Of a stretch of 64,000 nt of DNA, positions 9,114 through 19,721 are shown in pieces. Both the position numbers and the translations under genes were made by a program. The stretch comes from CAVTHW01 sp963734625 (lineage in GTDB: Bacteria > Acidobacteriota > Terriglobia > Bryobacterales > Bryobacteraceae): assembly GCA_963734625.1 (NCBI GenBank), contig CAVTHW010000008.1, positions 124,001-188,000 of the forward strand, in the 5' to 3' direction. The notes under the pieces are model-generated. The model saw nothing but the letters and a program-made list of their open reading frames with translations, did not search any database and was not told where the DNA came from. Every line of letters begins with the position of its first letter. Position 1 is the first letter of the stretch.

Positions 9114-11365
9114 AACGCTGGCTTCTCGCGCTGCCCTTGATCATTGTTCTGGCGTCGCCGGCGCTCCCCTCCGGCACGGCGACCTGGGAGATGAACAACT
9201 ATCGGGACTTCATTCGGGGCGTTTTCAACGGCGTCTCGCTCAGCATCGATGGGCGATTGCGGCTTGCCCCCAGGGTGGAGACGGTCCTCGCCTCGGACCA
9301 GCCCGTGATCTGGAGTATCGCCCAGGGGCCGGACGGCTCTCTGTACGCCGGCACGGGACACCGTGGACGGGTCTACCGCATCGATAAGTCCGGCAAGAGC
9401 ACTCTGCTGTGGACCGCCGACGAGGCTGAGGTTTTCGCCGTGGCTCTGGACCCGAAGGGAGTGCTTTACGCCGCGACTTCTCCCAACGGCAGGGTTTACC
9501 GCATCGAGAACGGAAAGGCCTCGGAGTTTTTCGCCCCCAAGACCACTTACATCTGGTCTCTGGCCTTCAGTAAGGACGGGACGTTGTTCGTGGGCACGGG
9601 CGATCAAGGCGTGGTTTTCCGCGTGGACACGGCGGGGAAGGGTGAGGTTTACTACGAAACGGGCCAGGCCCACATCACCAGCCTGGCCTTCGACGCGCAG
9701 GGGCGCCTCCTGGCGGGGAGCGAGCCGAACGGCATCCTGTATCGCATCGAGGCCAAGGACCGCGCCTTCGTTCTTTACGACGCCAACCTGCCCGAAATCC
9801 GCTCGATCAGCGTGGCCTCCAATGGGGTCATCTACGCCGCGGCTCAGGGAGGCGCGAGCACGCGGCGCGCACTCACGCCGGCGATCACCTCCCCGGCCTC
9901 CACCGGCACGGGGCTGATGACGGCCCCCGCCTCTTCGATCACGGTCACGGCGGAGGACACGCAAGCAGGGGTCGAATTGAAGCCGGGCGCAGCCAAGCCC
10001 GTCCCGGCGGCGCCGGCGCCCGTGGTGACGTCACAGTTCGCGCCAGCCTCGGACTTCGCCGGAGTCGAGAAATCGGCCATTTTCAAAATTTCGCCCGATA
10101 ACACAATCGAGACCGTCTGGACATCCAAAGACGAGAGCGTCTATGACCTGCTGGTCTCCGGCGTCGATATACTTTTCGGCACCGACTCGAACGGGCGAAT
10201 CTACCGCCTTAGTCCCGACGGGAAAGCGACCCTGCTGGTCCAAACCAACGAGGGCGAGGCCACACGTCTGCTTCAGACTCCGGCGGGCCTGGTGGCGGCC
10301 ACCGGTGACCTCGGGAAGATCCTCCGGCTGGAACAGAATACCGGGACTGCCGGCTCTTACGAAGCGCCCGTGCATGACGCGGGCACAGTGGCTCGCTGGG
10401 GCCGCTTGAGCTGGCTCGCGGAATCGTGCCGCGAGTGCCGTCTGGCGTTTCGCACGCGCTCCGGCAATTCGCTGCGGCCGGATCGCACCTGGAGCGATTG
10501 GTCGGTTCCGCTGACGGCCGCCGACGGAGCCCCGGTCGCCAGCCCCAACGCCAGATACATTCAGTGGAAGACGGAATTCACCGGCGTCACTGGTCAGAGC
10601 CCCATTCTCGATGGCGTCACGCTGGCCTACTTGCCGCAGAACTCTCCGCCGGTGGTGAGGAACATCACCGTGACCACGCAGATGGCGACGCCGGTTTCCA
10701 TCCGGGCCGGCACGGGCACGACGCAAGTAGTCTCCAGTTCCTACAGTGTTACCGTCACCGATACCGGCGAGAGCCTGCCGCCTACTTCCACCGGCACTCC
10801 CACGCAGGTTCTGCCGCCTTCGGCCGTGCGTCAACTCCAGATTACTTGGCAGGCCGACGACCCGGACAACGACAAGCTGGTTTACGCGCTCTACTTTCGT
10901 GGTCTGGGCGAGAGCGAATGGAAACTCGTTAAGTCCAACCTGACGGACAATACCTACATAGTTGACGGGGACGTTCTTGCCGATGGCAAATACTTTTTCC
11001 GGGTGACTGCCTCCGACCTGCCCGGCAACCCGCCCGGCGCGGCCCGCGAGGCGGAGTTGGTGAGCCCGCCCATCCTGGTCGATAACACGCCGCCGGTGGT
11101 GACTGCCGGCACGCCGCGAAGAACCGGCGCGGTGGTCGAGATCGACTTCGACGCCTCCGACCAAGCCAGCCCCATCCGGCGCGCCGAGTATTCGGTGGAC
11201 GCCGGGCCGTGGACTCCCGCTGCACCCTTGGATGGGATTCTGGACTCGCTACTCGAGCGGATTCGCGTCCATCTGGACAACGTCTCCACGGGTGAACATC
11301 TGATCGTGCTGCGAGCCTACGACGCCGCCGGCAATGCGGGCCTGGCCAAGGTCGTGCTCCGGTAG
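9110..11365 (+). CDS. Secreted beta-propeller / fibronectin-like repeat protein
   Basis: A 751-residue exported protein starting at ATG 9110, which overlaps the stop of the S55 gene by four bases (MKRWLLALPLIIVLASPALPSG is a signal peptide). The first half has repeated blades with the pattern GPDGSLYAGTGHRGRVYRID, DPKGVLYAATSPNGRVYRIE and KDGTLFVGTGDQGVVFRVD, spaced about 40-45 residues, typical of an NHL/SMP-30-like propeller. A low-complexity Ala/Pro/Thr linker (about residues 250-310) precedes further blades. The C-terminal part has fibronectin-III-like segments (WQADDPDNDKLVYALYFRG; DGKYFFRVTASD). There are no catalytic motifs that I recognise. It probably acts as an outer or periplasmic binding protein together with the S55 peptidase. 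Confidence 0.8.
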   Translation: MKRWLLALPLIIVLASPALPSGTATWEMNNYRDFIRGVFNGVSLSIDGRLRLAPRVETVLASDQPVIWSIAQGPDGSLYAGTGHRGRVYRIDKSGKSTLLWTADEAEVFAVALDPKGVLYAATSPNGRVYRIENGKASEFFAPKTTYIWSLAFSKDGTLFVGTGDQGVVFRVDTAGKGEVYYETGQAHITSLAFDAQGRLLAGSEPNGILYRIEAKDRAFVLYDANLPEIRSISVASNGVIYAAAQGGASTRRALTPAITSPASTGTGLMTAPASSITVTAEDTQAGVELKPGAAKPVPAAPAPVVTSQFAPASDFAGVEKSAIFKISPDNTIETVWTSKDESVYDLLVSGVDILFGTDSNGRIYRLSPDGKATLLVQTNEGEATRLLQTPAGLVAATGDLGKILRLEQNTGTAGSYEAPVHDAGTVARWGRLSWLAESCRECRLAFRTRSGNSLRPDRTWSDWSVPLTAADGAPVASPNARYIQWKTEFTGVTGQSPILDGVTLAYLPQNSPPVVRNITVTTQMATPVSIRAGTGTTQVVSSSYSVTVTDTGESLPPTSTGTPTQVLPPSAVRQLQITWQADDPDNDKLVYALYFRGLGESEWKLVKSNLTDNTYIVDGDVLADGKYFFRVTASDLPGNPPGAAREAELVSPPILVDNTPPVVTAGTPRRTGAVVEIDFDASDQASPIRRAEYSVDAGPWTPAAPLDGILDSLLERIRVHLDNVSTGEHLIVLRAYDAAGNAGLAKVVLR

Positions 11366-11367
11366 CG

Positions 11368-12697
11368 ATGGACGCGCAATCGGTAAGGCTGGCCAGGGGG
11401 CGGAGAGACATCGCCGACCGGCTCGCCGAGAAGGGCTGGTTCCACAGCTTCGAGCTCCCCGGCGGCGCGCACATCGACGGCTGCATCAGCCTGGAGGCGC
11501 TGCGCGAGCGGTACGCCCGCTTTCCAATCCCCGAGGACCTGCGGGGCAAGCACGTTCTCGACATCGGCGCCTGGGACGGCTGGTTCAGCTTCGAGGCTGA
11601 GCGCCGCGGCGCTTCCGTCACGGCCATCGACTGCGTCGATCTGGCGAGCTTCCGTCAAATTCATCGGACGTTGCGCTCGCAGGCCGCCTATCGTACTCTC
11701 GATCTCTTCGACCTGCCGGAGGCCGGCCTGGGAAAGTTCGACATCGTGTTCTTCCTGGGCGTGCTGTATCACCTCAAACACCCGCTGCTCGGCCTGGAGA
11801 TCGTCTGCGGCCTGACTGAGGATGTAGCGCTCGTCGACTCCTTTGTCACAGACGGTAACACGTGGCAGGAACACGGTGAGGATCTTCCTTCGCTGGAGTT
11901 TTACGAGACGGACGAACTGGCCGGGCAGCTCGACAGCTGGTTTGGGCCCAGCGTGGCGTGTCTGCTGGCGATGTGCCGCGCCGCCGGCTTCGCCCGAGTG
12001 CAGCTTCTCCACGCAGCGGAGAGCGCCGCTTCGGTGGCCTGCTTTCGGCGCTGGGAGCCGGAGCCGGCGGGGTCGGTGCGGCCGGCCCCGACTCTGATTG
12101 CCGCGACCAACAACGCCGACGGCGGCGTCAACTTCACCGCCAGGCGCGACCAGTATCTGGCTTGCTGGTTCGAGAGTGAGAGGGAGGACTTGCGGCGCGA
12201 GGATCTCTGCCTCGAGGTTGGAAGCTACGGCGCTCAGCCGGTCCACGTTCGCCGCGCAGCGCCTTCGCGGTGGCAGGCGAACTTCAGGCTGCCTCCGGGC
12301 TTGCAGCCTGGCTGGAAGACGGTCCGGTTGCGCTTCGGCGACACGCAGTTTGGTAACTCCTTGCGGATTGCGGTGGATATGCCGCTCGCAGGCCGGCGAA
12401 CTAGCGTTGCGCGATGTCTGCGACGGCCAGACCTGGGTGCGCGGCGAGGTGGCGGCCGGTGGGGTTTTGTCCTTCTGGATTGCCGGCCTCGGCGAGAACT
12501 GCGACCGCAACAACATCCACGTCTATCTAGGAGACGCGCGGCTGCCCGTCGACCATGTCGGCGCACCCGAAGCCGGCGGCTTTCGCCAGGTCAACGCCAT
12601 CGTTCCCGGCGAGATCGAGCCCGGTGAATACGAGCTGAAGGTGGCCTTCGGCGCGGCCCGCGTGGAGCATGCGCGCCGCGTTAGGGTAAGGCGATAG
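11368..12697 (+). CDS. CmoB-like SAM-dependent methyltransferase, frameshifted
   Basis: A Class I methyltransferase resembling the tRNA mo5U34 methyltransferase family (DUF1698). The SAM-binding motif HVLDIGAWDGWFSFEAERRG is at about residues 66-85, followed by the acidic loop AIDCVD and FDIVFFLGVLYHLKHPL. The N-terminal VRLARGRRDIADRLAEKGWFHSFELPGG also fits. After about residue 340 (near 12385-12395) the frame must move by one base to keep a good protein (AGELALRDVCDGQTWVRG) that ends at 12697. The original frame instead runs into Arg-rich nonsense. The C-terminal beta-rich extension is not part of CmoB, so the substrate may be a sugar or small molecule instead. It starts two bases after the preceding stop and its 3' end overlaps the convergent permease by 17 bp. 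Confidence 0.75.
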
Positions 12698-13524
12698 AAG
12701 CGGCGGGGGTTCGTCGCACGAACCTGCGCGCGCCTGCCATCAGGATCAGGACGATGGCGAAGGTGCAAACGATGGTGGCCCCCGTGGGGAGGTCGAGCTT
12801 CAGCGACAGGTACACGCCGATGGCCGAGACGAGCGTCCCCATGGTCCATCCGATCGCCAGGCGAGGGCCGATCCGCGAGGCGTAGAGCATCGCCCCGACC
12901 GACGGAACGATCAGGTAACAGAACACCAGCAGGACCCCGGCGATGGCCACCGATGAAGTGACCACGAAGCCGAAGGAGGCGTAGAACAGAAAGTCCCAGA
13001 AACGAATCGAGAGCCCCTGCGCCTCGGCCGCTTCAGGATTCACGGAGATGAGCAGGAACTTGCGGCGGAAGATGTAGTGGAACAGGCCGACAGCGCCATA
13101 GAGGAGCGCCGTCTTGCCCACCTCGTGCCAGCCCACGGTCAAGATGTTCCCGACCAGCATTTCCTTCAGGTGCTCGGTCTGCGCCGTGGACTTGCTCATG
13201 GCCAGGATGGCGGCGGCCGAGGCCACCGCGTAACAGATGCCGATGATGGCCTCCTGCGGGATGCGGGCCCGCTGGCCACGCAACGTCGAGAAGACCGCGG
13301 CGCCCACGAACGTGAAGCCCAGGCTGACCAAATAGGAAGCGTCCGTGTCCGGTTGCAGACCCGCCATGACGCGCAATGGTCATGCCGAGGGCCGCAAACT
13401 GCGCCAGAGACAGATCGACGAAGATCACGCCGCGCTCGACCACGTGGACGCCCAGGTAGGCATGAATCCCCGTGAGGATGAGGCTGGCGACAAACGGCGC
13501 GAGCAGGAATGACAGTGCGTCCAT
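12681..13524 (-). CDS. Metal ABC transporter permease (ZnuB/MntB type), frameshifted
   Basis: Integral membrane component of an ABC-3 family zinc or manganese importer. The N-terminal part (MDALSFLLAPFVASLILTGI) and GVHVVERGVIFVDLSLAQFAALGMTIA read in one frame. From about 13370-13385 the protein continues in another (VMAGLQPDTDASYLVSLGFTF) to the end, with family segments IGICYAVASAAAILAMSKS and VAIAGVLLVFCYLIVPS. One inserted or lost base explains it. The start ATG follows the substrate-binding protein stop by nine bases with GAGGAAA as ribosome site. No ATPase gene (ZnuC-like) follows; the neighbour past the 3' end is on the other strand. Confidence 0.85.
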
Positions 13525-13533
13525 GGGGTTTCC

Positions 13534-14463
13534 TCACTTTCCCTTTGAAAAGGCATTCACCAGCAGATTGATGTCGTAGTCGAACAACTGGAGGTAGTCG
13601 GTGATCTCTTTCACGCCGCCGACCGAGGGCATCAGGGTGACCACCTGGCTGCCGGTCTTCTCGGCAATCGACCGGGGAGTGTCGGGAGCGAAGTAGGGCT
13701 CTATCAGGATCAGCCGGATGCCCTCCCGCTTGATGGTGTTGATCAGATCCAGCGTGTGGCTGGGAGACGGCGGGATCCCCGGCTTAGGTTCCACGTAGTC
13801 CACCACGTCCAGTCCGAACCGCTCGCAGAAGTTGGGCCAGGAGCGATGGTAGGTGATCACCTTCCGGCCGCGATAGGGCGCCATCTTGGCATCCCAGACC
13901 TTCTCGGCTGCCGTCAAGCGGCGGTCGAAGTCGGCATAGCGCGCCGTGAAGTAAGAAGCATCGGCGGGCCGCATCTGGCTGAACTTCTCCGTGAGGCCCT
14001 TGGCGATCCGCCGCCCGTTCTCCGGGTCGAGCCAGTAGTGAGGGTTCCCCATCGGATGCACGTCGCCCTGTGCGCGCGTCACCTGGCCCGTGGGGATCTC
14101 GAGGATTTGACAGAAGGTGGAGGCTTCCAGGTAGCCGTTGGAGCCCGGCTGGATCTTCGAGTTACGGCTTTGCGTGATCAGCGGCGGCAACCAGCCGATC
14201 TCGAGTTGCAGGCCGACCGCCACCAGCAGGTCCGCCTTCTGCAGCTTGAGCACGAAGCTGGGTTTGGGTTCCACGAAATGCGGGTCCTGATAACCCTTGG
14301 CGATGGAATCGACGCTGACCCGGTCGCCGCCGGCCTCCCGTGCAAGCGCGGCCAGATCTTCGGTGGAGGCCACCACGTTTAGCTGGGACGCGGCCGTCGC
14401 GCTTCCAGCCGCCAGCGTTACCAGTGTCAATAGCAGGCTGCTCAATCTCGTTGGTGTTCTCAT
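13534..14463 (-). CDS. Metal ABC transporter substrate-binding protein (ZnuA/TroA family)
   Basis: A 309-residue periplasmic metal-binding lipoprotein-like or secreted protein with a signal sequence (MRTPTRLSSLLLTLVTLAAGS). Metal-ligand segments of the cluster A-I family are visible: His in GYQDPHFVEPKPS, His in GNPHYWLDPENG, His in VITYHRSWPNF and an acidic C-terminal segment LILIEPYFAPD. There is no His-rich loop of the kind that marks many zinc-specific members, so manganese or zinc are both possible. It lies between an outer-membrane protein gene and the permease on one strand, so these form a likely three-gene uptake operon. The ribosome site GGGAGGGCC precedes the ATG. Confidence 0.9.
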   Translation of the reverse strand: MRTPTRLSSLLLTLVTLAAGSATAASQLNVVASTEDLAALAREAGGDRVSVDSIAKGYQDPHFVEPKPSFVLKLQKADLLVAVGLQLEIGWLPPLITQSRNSKIQPGSNGYLEASTFCQILEIPTGQVTRAQGDVHPMGNPHYWLDPENGRRIAKGLTEKFSQMRPADASYFTARYADFDRRLTAAEKVWDAKMAPYRGRKVITYHRSWPNFCERFGLDVVDYVEPKPGIPPSPSHTLDLINTIKREGIRLILIEPYFAPDTPRSIAEKTGSQVVTLMPSVGGVKEITDYLQLFDYDINLLVNAFSKGK

Positions 14464-14483
14464 GATGCAAGGCCCTCCCTGGG

Positions 14484-15691
14484 TCAGAACGGATGCGCTC
14501 CATGGGCGCCCATGGAAAACAGGAACTGGAAAAGAAACTCGTTCGCCGTACGATTCTCGGCGTAGCTGGTGCGGCGGAGTTGGCCGCGGACTTGGCTGAA
14601 CTCACTCGGCCAGTAGGTCAGGATCATCGACCCGCCGGTGTCGCGCAGTTGCGAGCTGGCGAGCCGCTCGGAGCGATCGAATCGTCCGCCGACGAACCAC
14701 CTCCTCGCGAATTGGTAGTCCCCCGAAACGTAATAACCGAAGGGAGTGGCCTGCGGGCTGGGGCGCGCCCAGATGAACTCGCTGCGGGCCACGAAGGAAC
14801 GGTATATGGCGCGGCGCAACGGCTTCCATCGCAGAGTAGCGTCAATTCCGTAGAGGTGGTTTGCGCCGTCGCCCTGCGGGCTCTGCCCGCGCGCGTAGGA
14901 CACTCCCAGATCCAGGTTGGTGGACTCCGTGATGTCGCGGAAGGCGCGCAGGCGCCCGACGGTGGACACGTCGTTGCGGCGAGCCGCCTGAAACAGGCCC
15001 GGCGTGTCACCCCGGAAGACCTGCGCCGTGCCTTCGAGGAAGATGTTCTTTGGCGCCGGCAGAGTGCGGGTCAGCGACAACCCCGCGTCGCTGATCCCCT
15101 CTTCCCCGGCCACCAGGTTCAGGTTGACCAGGGGCCGGTCCGTCCAGGACAGAGCGTGGTTGTGCAGGCCGTTCACCCTTCCGAATGCCGCGCGCATTTT
15201 GCCCACGCGCAACTGCAAGGCTCCCGGCAGCGAGGTGAAGGTGAGGATACCCCTCCTCGAGATTGACGCCCTCTTCGCCGAAGCTCAGAAAAACGTCGGC
15301 CCGGGCATAAGGATCGACAATGGACTGAATCCCGATCTCGCTTTCGTGCATTTCGAGAGCCGGGGCTGGGCCGGCCGGCCCCGTTACCGGCGGCGCCCAG
15401 GAAATCGCCGATCAGGCTGATGTCCGGATTCAGAACCTTGGCGGCAGCGGCCGGCGCACCGCCCAGGCTCGAGGCGGCCGGCGCCGGCGGGGCGGCAACC
15501 TGCTGCGCTTTCAGCGTCTCGACTTCAGCCTCCAGGGACTTGATCCGGTCCTCCATCGATTTCATGCGGCTGAGCAACTCCGCCGTATCTTGGGCCGCCA
15601 GCGGCGGAACTGCCACCCACACGATTCCTGCAGCAAGCATGAGCCTGCACAGACACTCTCCCACAGAGCAAGGCGTTCTTCTCATCACCAT
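14484..15691 (-). CDS. Outer-membrane beta-barrel protein of the metal uptake operon, frameshifted twice
   Basis: An outer-membrane protein with signal peptide, then a coiled-coil (ELLSRMKSMEDRIKSLEAEVETLKAQQ), a Pro/Ala linker and a beta-barrel. Three frames have to be joined: the first ends at about 15370 after NPDISLIGDFLGAAGNGAG, the second runs from EMHESEIGIQSIVDPYARADVF to LEEGY at about 15250, and the third from LTFTSLPGALQLRVGKMRAAFG to the terminal phenylalanine (GAHGAHPF). An aromatic end is usual for barrels. Proteins of this type often sit with ZnuA-like genes in Acidobacteriota and Bacteroidota and may carry metal across the outer membrane. The stop is 20 bp upstream of the substrate-binding protein gene. 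Confidence 0.75.
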
Positions 15692-15779
15692 CCACCTCGA
15701 CCATTACGAGTTTTCCACAACGGCGGCCTTCGTGTCACCGCCGCCGCGGTCCCGTTCCGCGAGAGAGCATAATGATGGG

Positions 15780-18120
15780 ATGCGTTGGCTTCTGAGTTCA
15801 GTCCTGCTGGCCGCCATTCTGGCGCGCCGCCCCTTCGATCCGCGCAAGCGCCCTTCGCCGGCTCGGCCGCGCTGGATGGGGTAATCGAGGAGGCGGTCCG
15901 CGAGGGCCGGATCCCCGGCGCGGTCCTGATCGTCTCGCACAAGGGCGTCGTCGTACACCGTAAGGCCTACGGCTGGCGGTCGCTCACGCCCCGCCGCGAG
16001 CCCATGACCGTGGACACTATCTTCGACGCCGCCTCTCTCACCAAGGTCGTGGCGACCACGTCCGTCCTCATGCGCCTCTTCGAGCAGGGCAAGCTGCGCC
16101 TCAACGATCGCGTCACCCAGTACTTGCCCGAGTTCCAGGGGGGCGAGAGCGAAATCACCGTGCGCAATCTGCTCACGCACTTCTCCGGCCTCAGGGGAGA
16201 CGTCGACCTGGATCCGCCCTGGAGCGGTTACGAGACTGGCATCCGGAGAGCCCTGATCGACAAGCCCGTGGCTGCCCCCGGCGAGCGGTTCATTTACAGC
16301 GACATCAACTTCGTCCTGCTCGGGGAGATTGCCAGCAAGCTGTACGGCAAGCCTTTGCCCGAAGCCGCCGCTGAAGTCGTGTTCCGTCCGCTGGGAATGC
16401 GCGACACAATGTTCCAGCCGCCCGCGAGCCTGCGCCCGCGCATCGCGCCGACCGAGGTGCTCGCGGGCGCGGCCGCGCCTCTCCGCGGCGTGGTTCACGA
16501 TCCGACGTCGCGCTACATGGGCGGCGTCGCCGGCCACGCGGGCCTGTTCACCACCGCCGACGATCTCGCCAGATTCGCCGGCATGATGTTGGGGCGGGGA
16601 AGCCGCGGCGCGATGCAGCTTTTCAGCCCGCTGACCATTCGGGCGTTCACTTCGCCCCAGTCGCCGCCGGACCAGCCCGTGCTGCGCGGCCTGGGATGGG
16701 ACCTGGATTCCCCCTATTCGAGCAATCGCGGCGACCTGTTCCCCCTCGGCTCCTATGGCCACACTGGTTTCACCGGGACGTCGCTCTGGATCGATCCCGC
16801 GACCGAGACTTACGTCATCCTGTTGGCCAACGGCGTGCATCCGAAAGTGCAGCCGTCGGCGGCGATGGTCTCCCTGCGGAATCGTGTGGCAACGGTAGCG
16901 GCGGCGGCGCTCGGCGTGGATGCGCCGGGCATCAGCCTCACCGGCTACAACGAGACGATGGCGGGCGCCGGCGTCCGGCGGGTGGTGGCCCGCAACGCCC
17001 AGGTTCTCACCGGCCTGGACGTGCTGGAGGAGCAGGAGTTCGCGCCGCTGGCAGGCAAGCGCATCGGCCTGATCACCAACCACACCGGACTTGACCGCCA
17101 GGGCCGGCGCAACGTGGACGTGATGCTCGCGGCCGGGCTCAACGTGCGGGCGCTGTTCTCTCCCGAGCACGGCATCCAGGGAGTGGCGGACTGCCGCGAG
17201 CATCGCCAATTCAAAGGACCCGGCTACCGGCATTCCCATTTGGAGCCTGTATTCGGCGGAAAGTCGAAGGCCCACCGAGGAAATGCTGCGTGATTTGGAT
17301 GCGCTGGTTTTCGATATTCAGGACGTCGGCGCGCGCTTCTACACTTACATTTCCACCATGGGCTACGCCATGGAAGAGGCAGCCCGCCGCCGCATTCCTT
17401 TCTATGTGCTGGACCGGCCCAATCCGATCAACGGCGTGCGCGTCGAAGGCCCCATGCTCGATCCCGGACCAGGTGTCGTTCGTGGGCTACTTTCCGCTGC
17501 CTCTGCGGCACGCCATGACGGTCGGCGAGCTGGCGATGTTATTCAATGGGGAAAAACAATTAGGGGCGGATTTGCACGTCATTTCCATGAAGAGCTGGCA
17601 GCGCGGGGACTGGTTCGACTCGACCGGTCTGACTTGGGTCGATCCCTCTCCCAACATCCGTGGTTTGAATGCCGCGTTGCTCTATCCCGGCGTCGCCCTG
17701 CTGGAGTATTCACCGGGCTACTCGGTGGGGCGGGGAACGGATGCGCCTTTCGAGCAGATCGGGGCGCCGTGGATCCGCGGGCCGGAACTGGCGGCGTACT
17801 TGAACTCCCGCTTCGTGCCGGGCGTCCGCTTCTATCCGACCCGCTTCACGGCGGCCGGCGCCGCGCTGGAAGGAGTGCGCTTCGTGATCACCGGCCGGGA
17901 GGCATTCAGCAGCCAGAGGCTGGGGCTGGAGATTGCCGCCGGGCTCGAGCGGCTCTATCCGGGCAAGATCCCGCTGGATGCAAACCGTCGTCTGATCGGG
18001 AATTCCGCGACGATTAAGCGCCTCGCGGCGGGCGAGGATCCAAGGCAAATCGAGCAGGCAGCGACCGATGAGCTATCCGGTTTCCTGGAAATCAGGGCGA
18101 AATACCTGCTCTATCGTTAA
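15780..18120 (+). CDS. Serine hydrolase (AmiE-like) fused to NamZ-type exo-muramidase (DUF1343), frameshifted
   Basis: A two-domain exported protein. Signal peptide MRWLLSSVLLAAILA starts at 15780, and the frame shifts at about 15830-15850. The beta-lactamase-fold domain follows with SLTK (catalytic Ser/Lys), FIYSDINFVLLG and GHTGFTG. Near 17000 the DUF1343/NamZ domain begins (LAGKRIGLITNHTGLD, RALFSPEHGIQG). It shifts at about 17200 (then PATGIPIWSLYS, DALVFDIQDVGARFYTYIST, LDRPNPINGVRVEGP) and again near 17467 (SFVGYFPLPLRHAMTVGELA), ending at 18120. In Bacillus the beta-lactamase-fold AmiE removes peptide from MurNAc-peptides and NamZ releases terminal MurNAc, so the fusion plausibly makes a two-step muropeptide enzyme. 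All three breaks are probably sequence errors. Confidence 0.8.
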
Positions 18121-18127
18121 AGCGGTT

Positions 18128-18325
18128 TCAGGCGGCCGCCGTCCGGCCGGGCGATTCCATCTTCTTGGCTTGCGCGCGGGCGCGCTTCTTGGCCTCAGCC
18201 ATCCACTTGGGCGGTCGGCCGCGCCGCTTCTCCTGGCCGCTGGCCAGCCGTTCGAGGCTCAGAATGGCTTCTTCAATCTGTTCGCGCTCTAGCCGCAATT
18301 GAGCGAGAATTTTCGCTACGTCCAT
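18128..18325 (-). CDS. Small basic protein with RGRPPK (AT-hook-like) motif
   Basis: A 65-residue protein (ATG 18323-18325) that the frameshifted permease frame runs into, so an automatic caller would fuse the two. The N-terminal half is helical (MDVAKILAQLRLEREQIEEA), the middle has RRGRPPKWM, similar to an AT-hook, and the C-terminal is Lys/Arg/Ala rich. Similar short helical proteins with RRGRPPKWM seem frequent in Acidobacteriota, though the function is unknown to me. DNA binding is suggested by the motif only. It is downstream of the amino-acid permease on the same strand (12 bp) and convergent with the NamZ gene. Confidence 0.6.
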   Translation of the reverse strand: MDVAKILAQLRLEREQIEEAILSLERLASGQEKRRGRPPKWMAEAKKRARAQAKKMESPGRTAAA

Positions 18326-18336
18326 GCGTCCGTTCC

Positions 18337-19721
18337 CTACGCCGACGTCAATATTATCATAACGCGCGGCGTTTCCAATAGGCAATAGAAGGGTAATCCC
18401 AAGAATATGAGTACTAGTCCCATTAATGATTCTCGCGGAGAGTTGATTAGCGTGGAAAGTACGACGCAAAATGCCCCGAAAACAAATAGTACCGGCGTCA
18501 GCGGGTAGCCCGGCGTGCGGTAGGGACGCGACCAGATCGGGCCGCTTGCGGCGAAGGACGATCACCGCGGCCGCGGTCATGCCGTAGAGAATCCAACTGG
18601 CGAAGATCACGTAGGTAAACAACTGCTCATAACGCCCGCTGAATACCAGCAGCGAGGCCCACACGCTGAGGACCAGAATGGAGACGCCCGGGGTGCCGTG
18701 AGCCGGATGGACCTTGCCGATCGGCCGAAAGAAGCGCCCGTCCCGCGCCATGGCATAGGGCACCCGCGATCCAGAGAGAATCGAGCCGTTCAGCGCGGCG
18801 AAGATCGAAATCATGGCCGCAACACTCACTGCGGCGGCGCCCGGATTGCCTAGAATGCGGCGCATCATTTCCGCCGCCACTCTATCGCTGGAGGCCACCG
18901 CCGCGGCGGGCAGGACATAGAAATACGCGAGATTGATGGCGAGATAGATTCCCATGGCGGCGAGCGTGCCGCCAATCAGCGCCAGCGGCAGGTTGCGTTG
19001 CGGCCGCTTCACCTCCGACGCCGCCATGCTCACGTTGTTCCAGCCGTCGTAAGCCCACAGCGCGGCCACCAGCGCGGCGAAGAACCCCGCCAGCCCGCCC
19101 GGAACGGGCACGCTGGACGCCAGATTCGCGGCGTTTCCGCGCCCTGAGCCGAGGCCGATGATAATGATCGCGACCAGCAGCCCGATCTTGGTGGCCGTCA
19201 CCGCCACCTGCACGCCTCCGCCGAACTTCACCCCGAAGTAATTCACCACCGCCAGCCCCATGATGACCGCGACGGCGAGCAACTGCCCGTAGCGAATTTC
19301 CAGCGGGCCTCCGCCGGGGCCGAGTGGCAAGGGCACGACGCAAAGCGCCTGGTCCAGTTCCGGGTGGAAGTTGGCGGCGTAGTAGAAGAACCCGGTGGCC
19401 ATCGAGGCGATCGAGCCGCTCTTCGCCACCCAGGTCTGCGTCCAGCCGTACAGGAAGCCCCACACGGGGCCGTAGGCCTCGCTCAGGTAGACGTACTCGC
19501 CGCCGGCTTCCGGCATGGCGGCTGACAAGTTCGGCGTAGCTCAGCGCGCCGAACAGGGAAAGAAGACCGCCCACGATCCACACCACGAAGACCATTTCGA
19601 CCGAGCCCACGTGGGCGATCATGGCCTTGGGCACCAGGAAGATCCCGCTGCCGATGATGGTTCCGATTACGATGGAGGCCGCGCTCCATGGCCCCAGCAC
19701 CCGGCGCAGCGTTTCAGGCAT
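18337..19721 (-). CDS. APC family amino-acid permease, frameshifted twice
   Basis: An amino acid/polyamine/organocation permease with about twelve helices. Start MPETLRRVLGPWSAASIVIGTIIGSGIFLVP holds the GXGIF-type motif of helix 1. The frame shifts near 19527 (ALSYAEL joins SAAMPEAGGEYVYL) and again near 18537 (RPDL joins SRPYRTPGYPLTPVLFV), ending with a stop at 18337-18339. The corrected C-terminus (LINSPRESLMGLVLIFLGLPFY) is typical for the family. Without the second correction the frame runs into the small RGRPPK protein and gives a false 466-residue fusion. The substrate is not predictable. It starts seven bases before the stop of the sodium symporter upstream on the same strand. Confidence 0.82.

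Noticed and set aside
15704..17275. 523-codon minus-strand frame
   Set aside because: Antisense to the amidase-NamZ fusion; the residues are of low-complexity His/Arg/Gly type with no domain.
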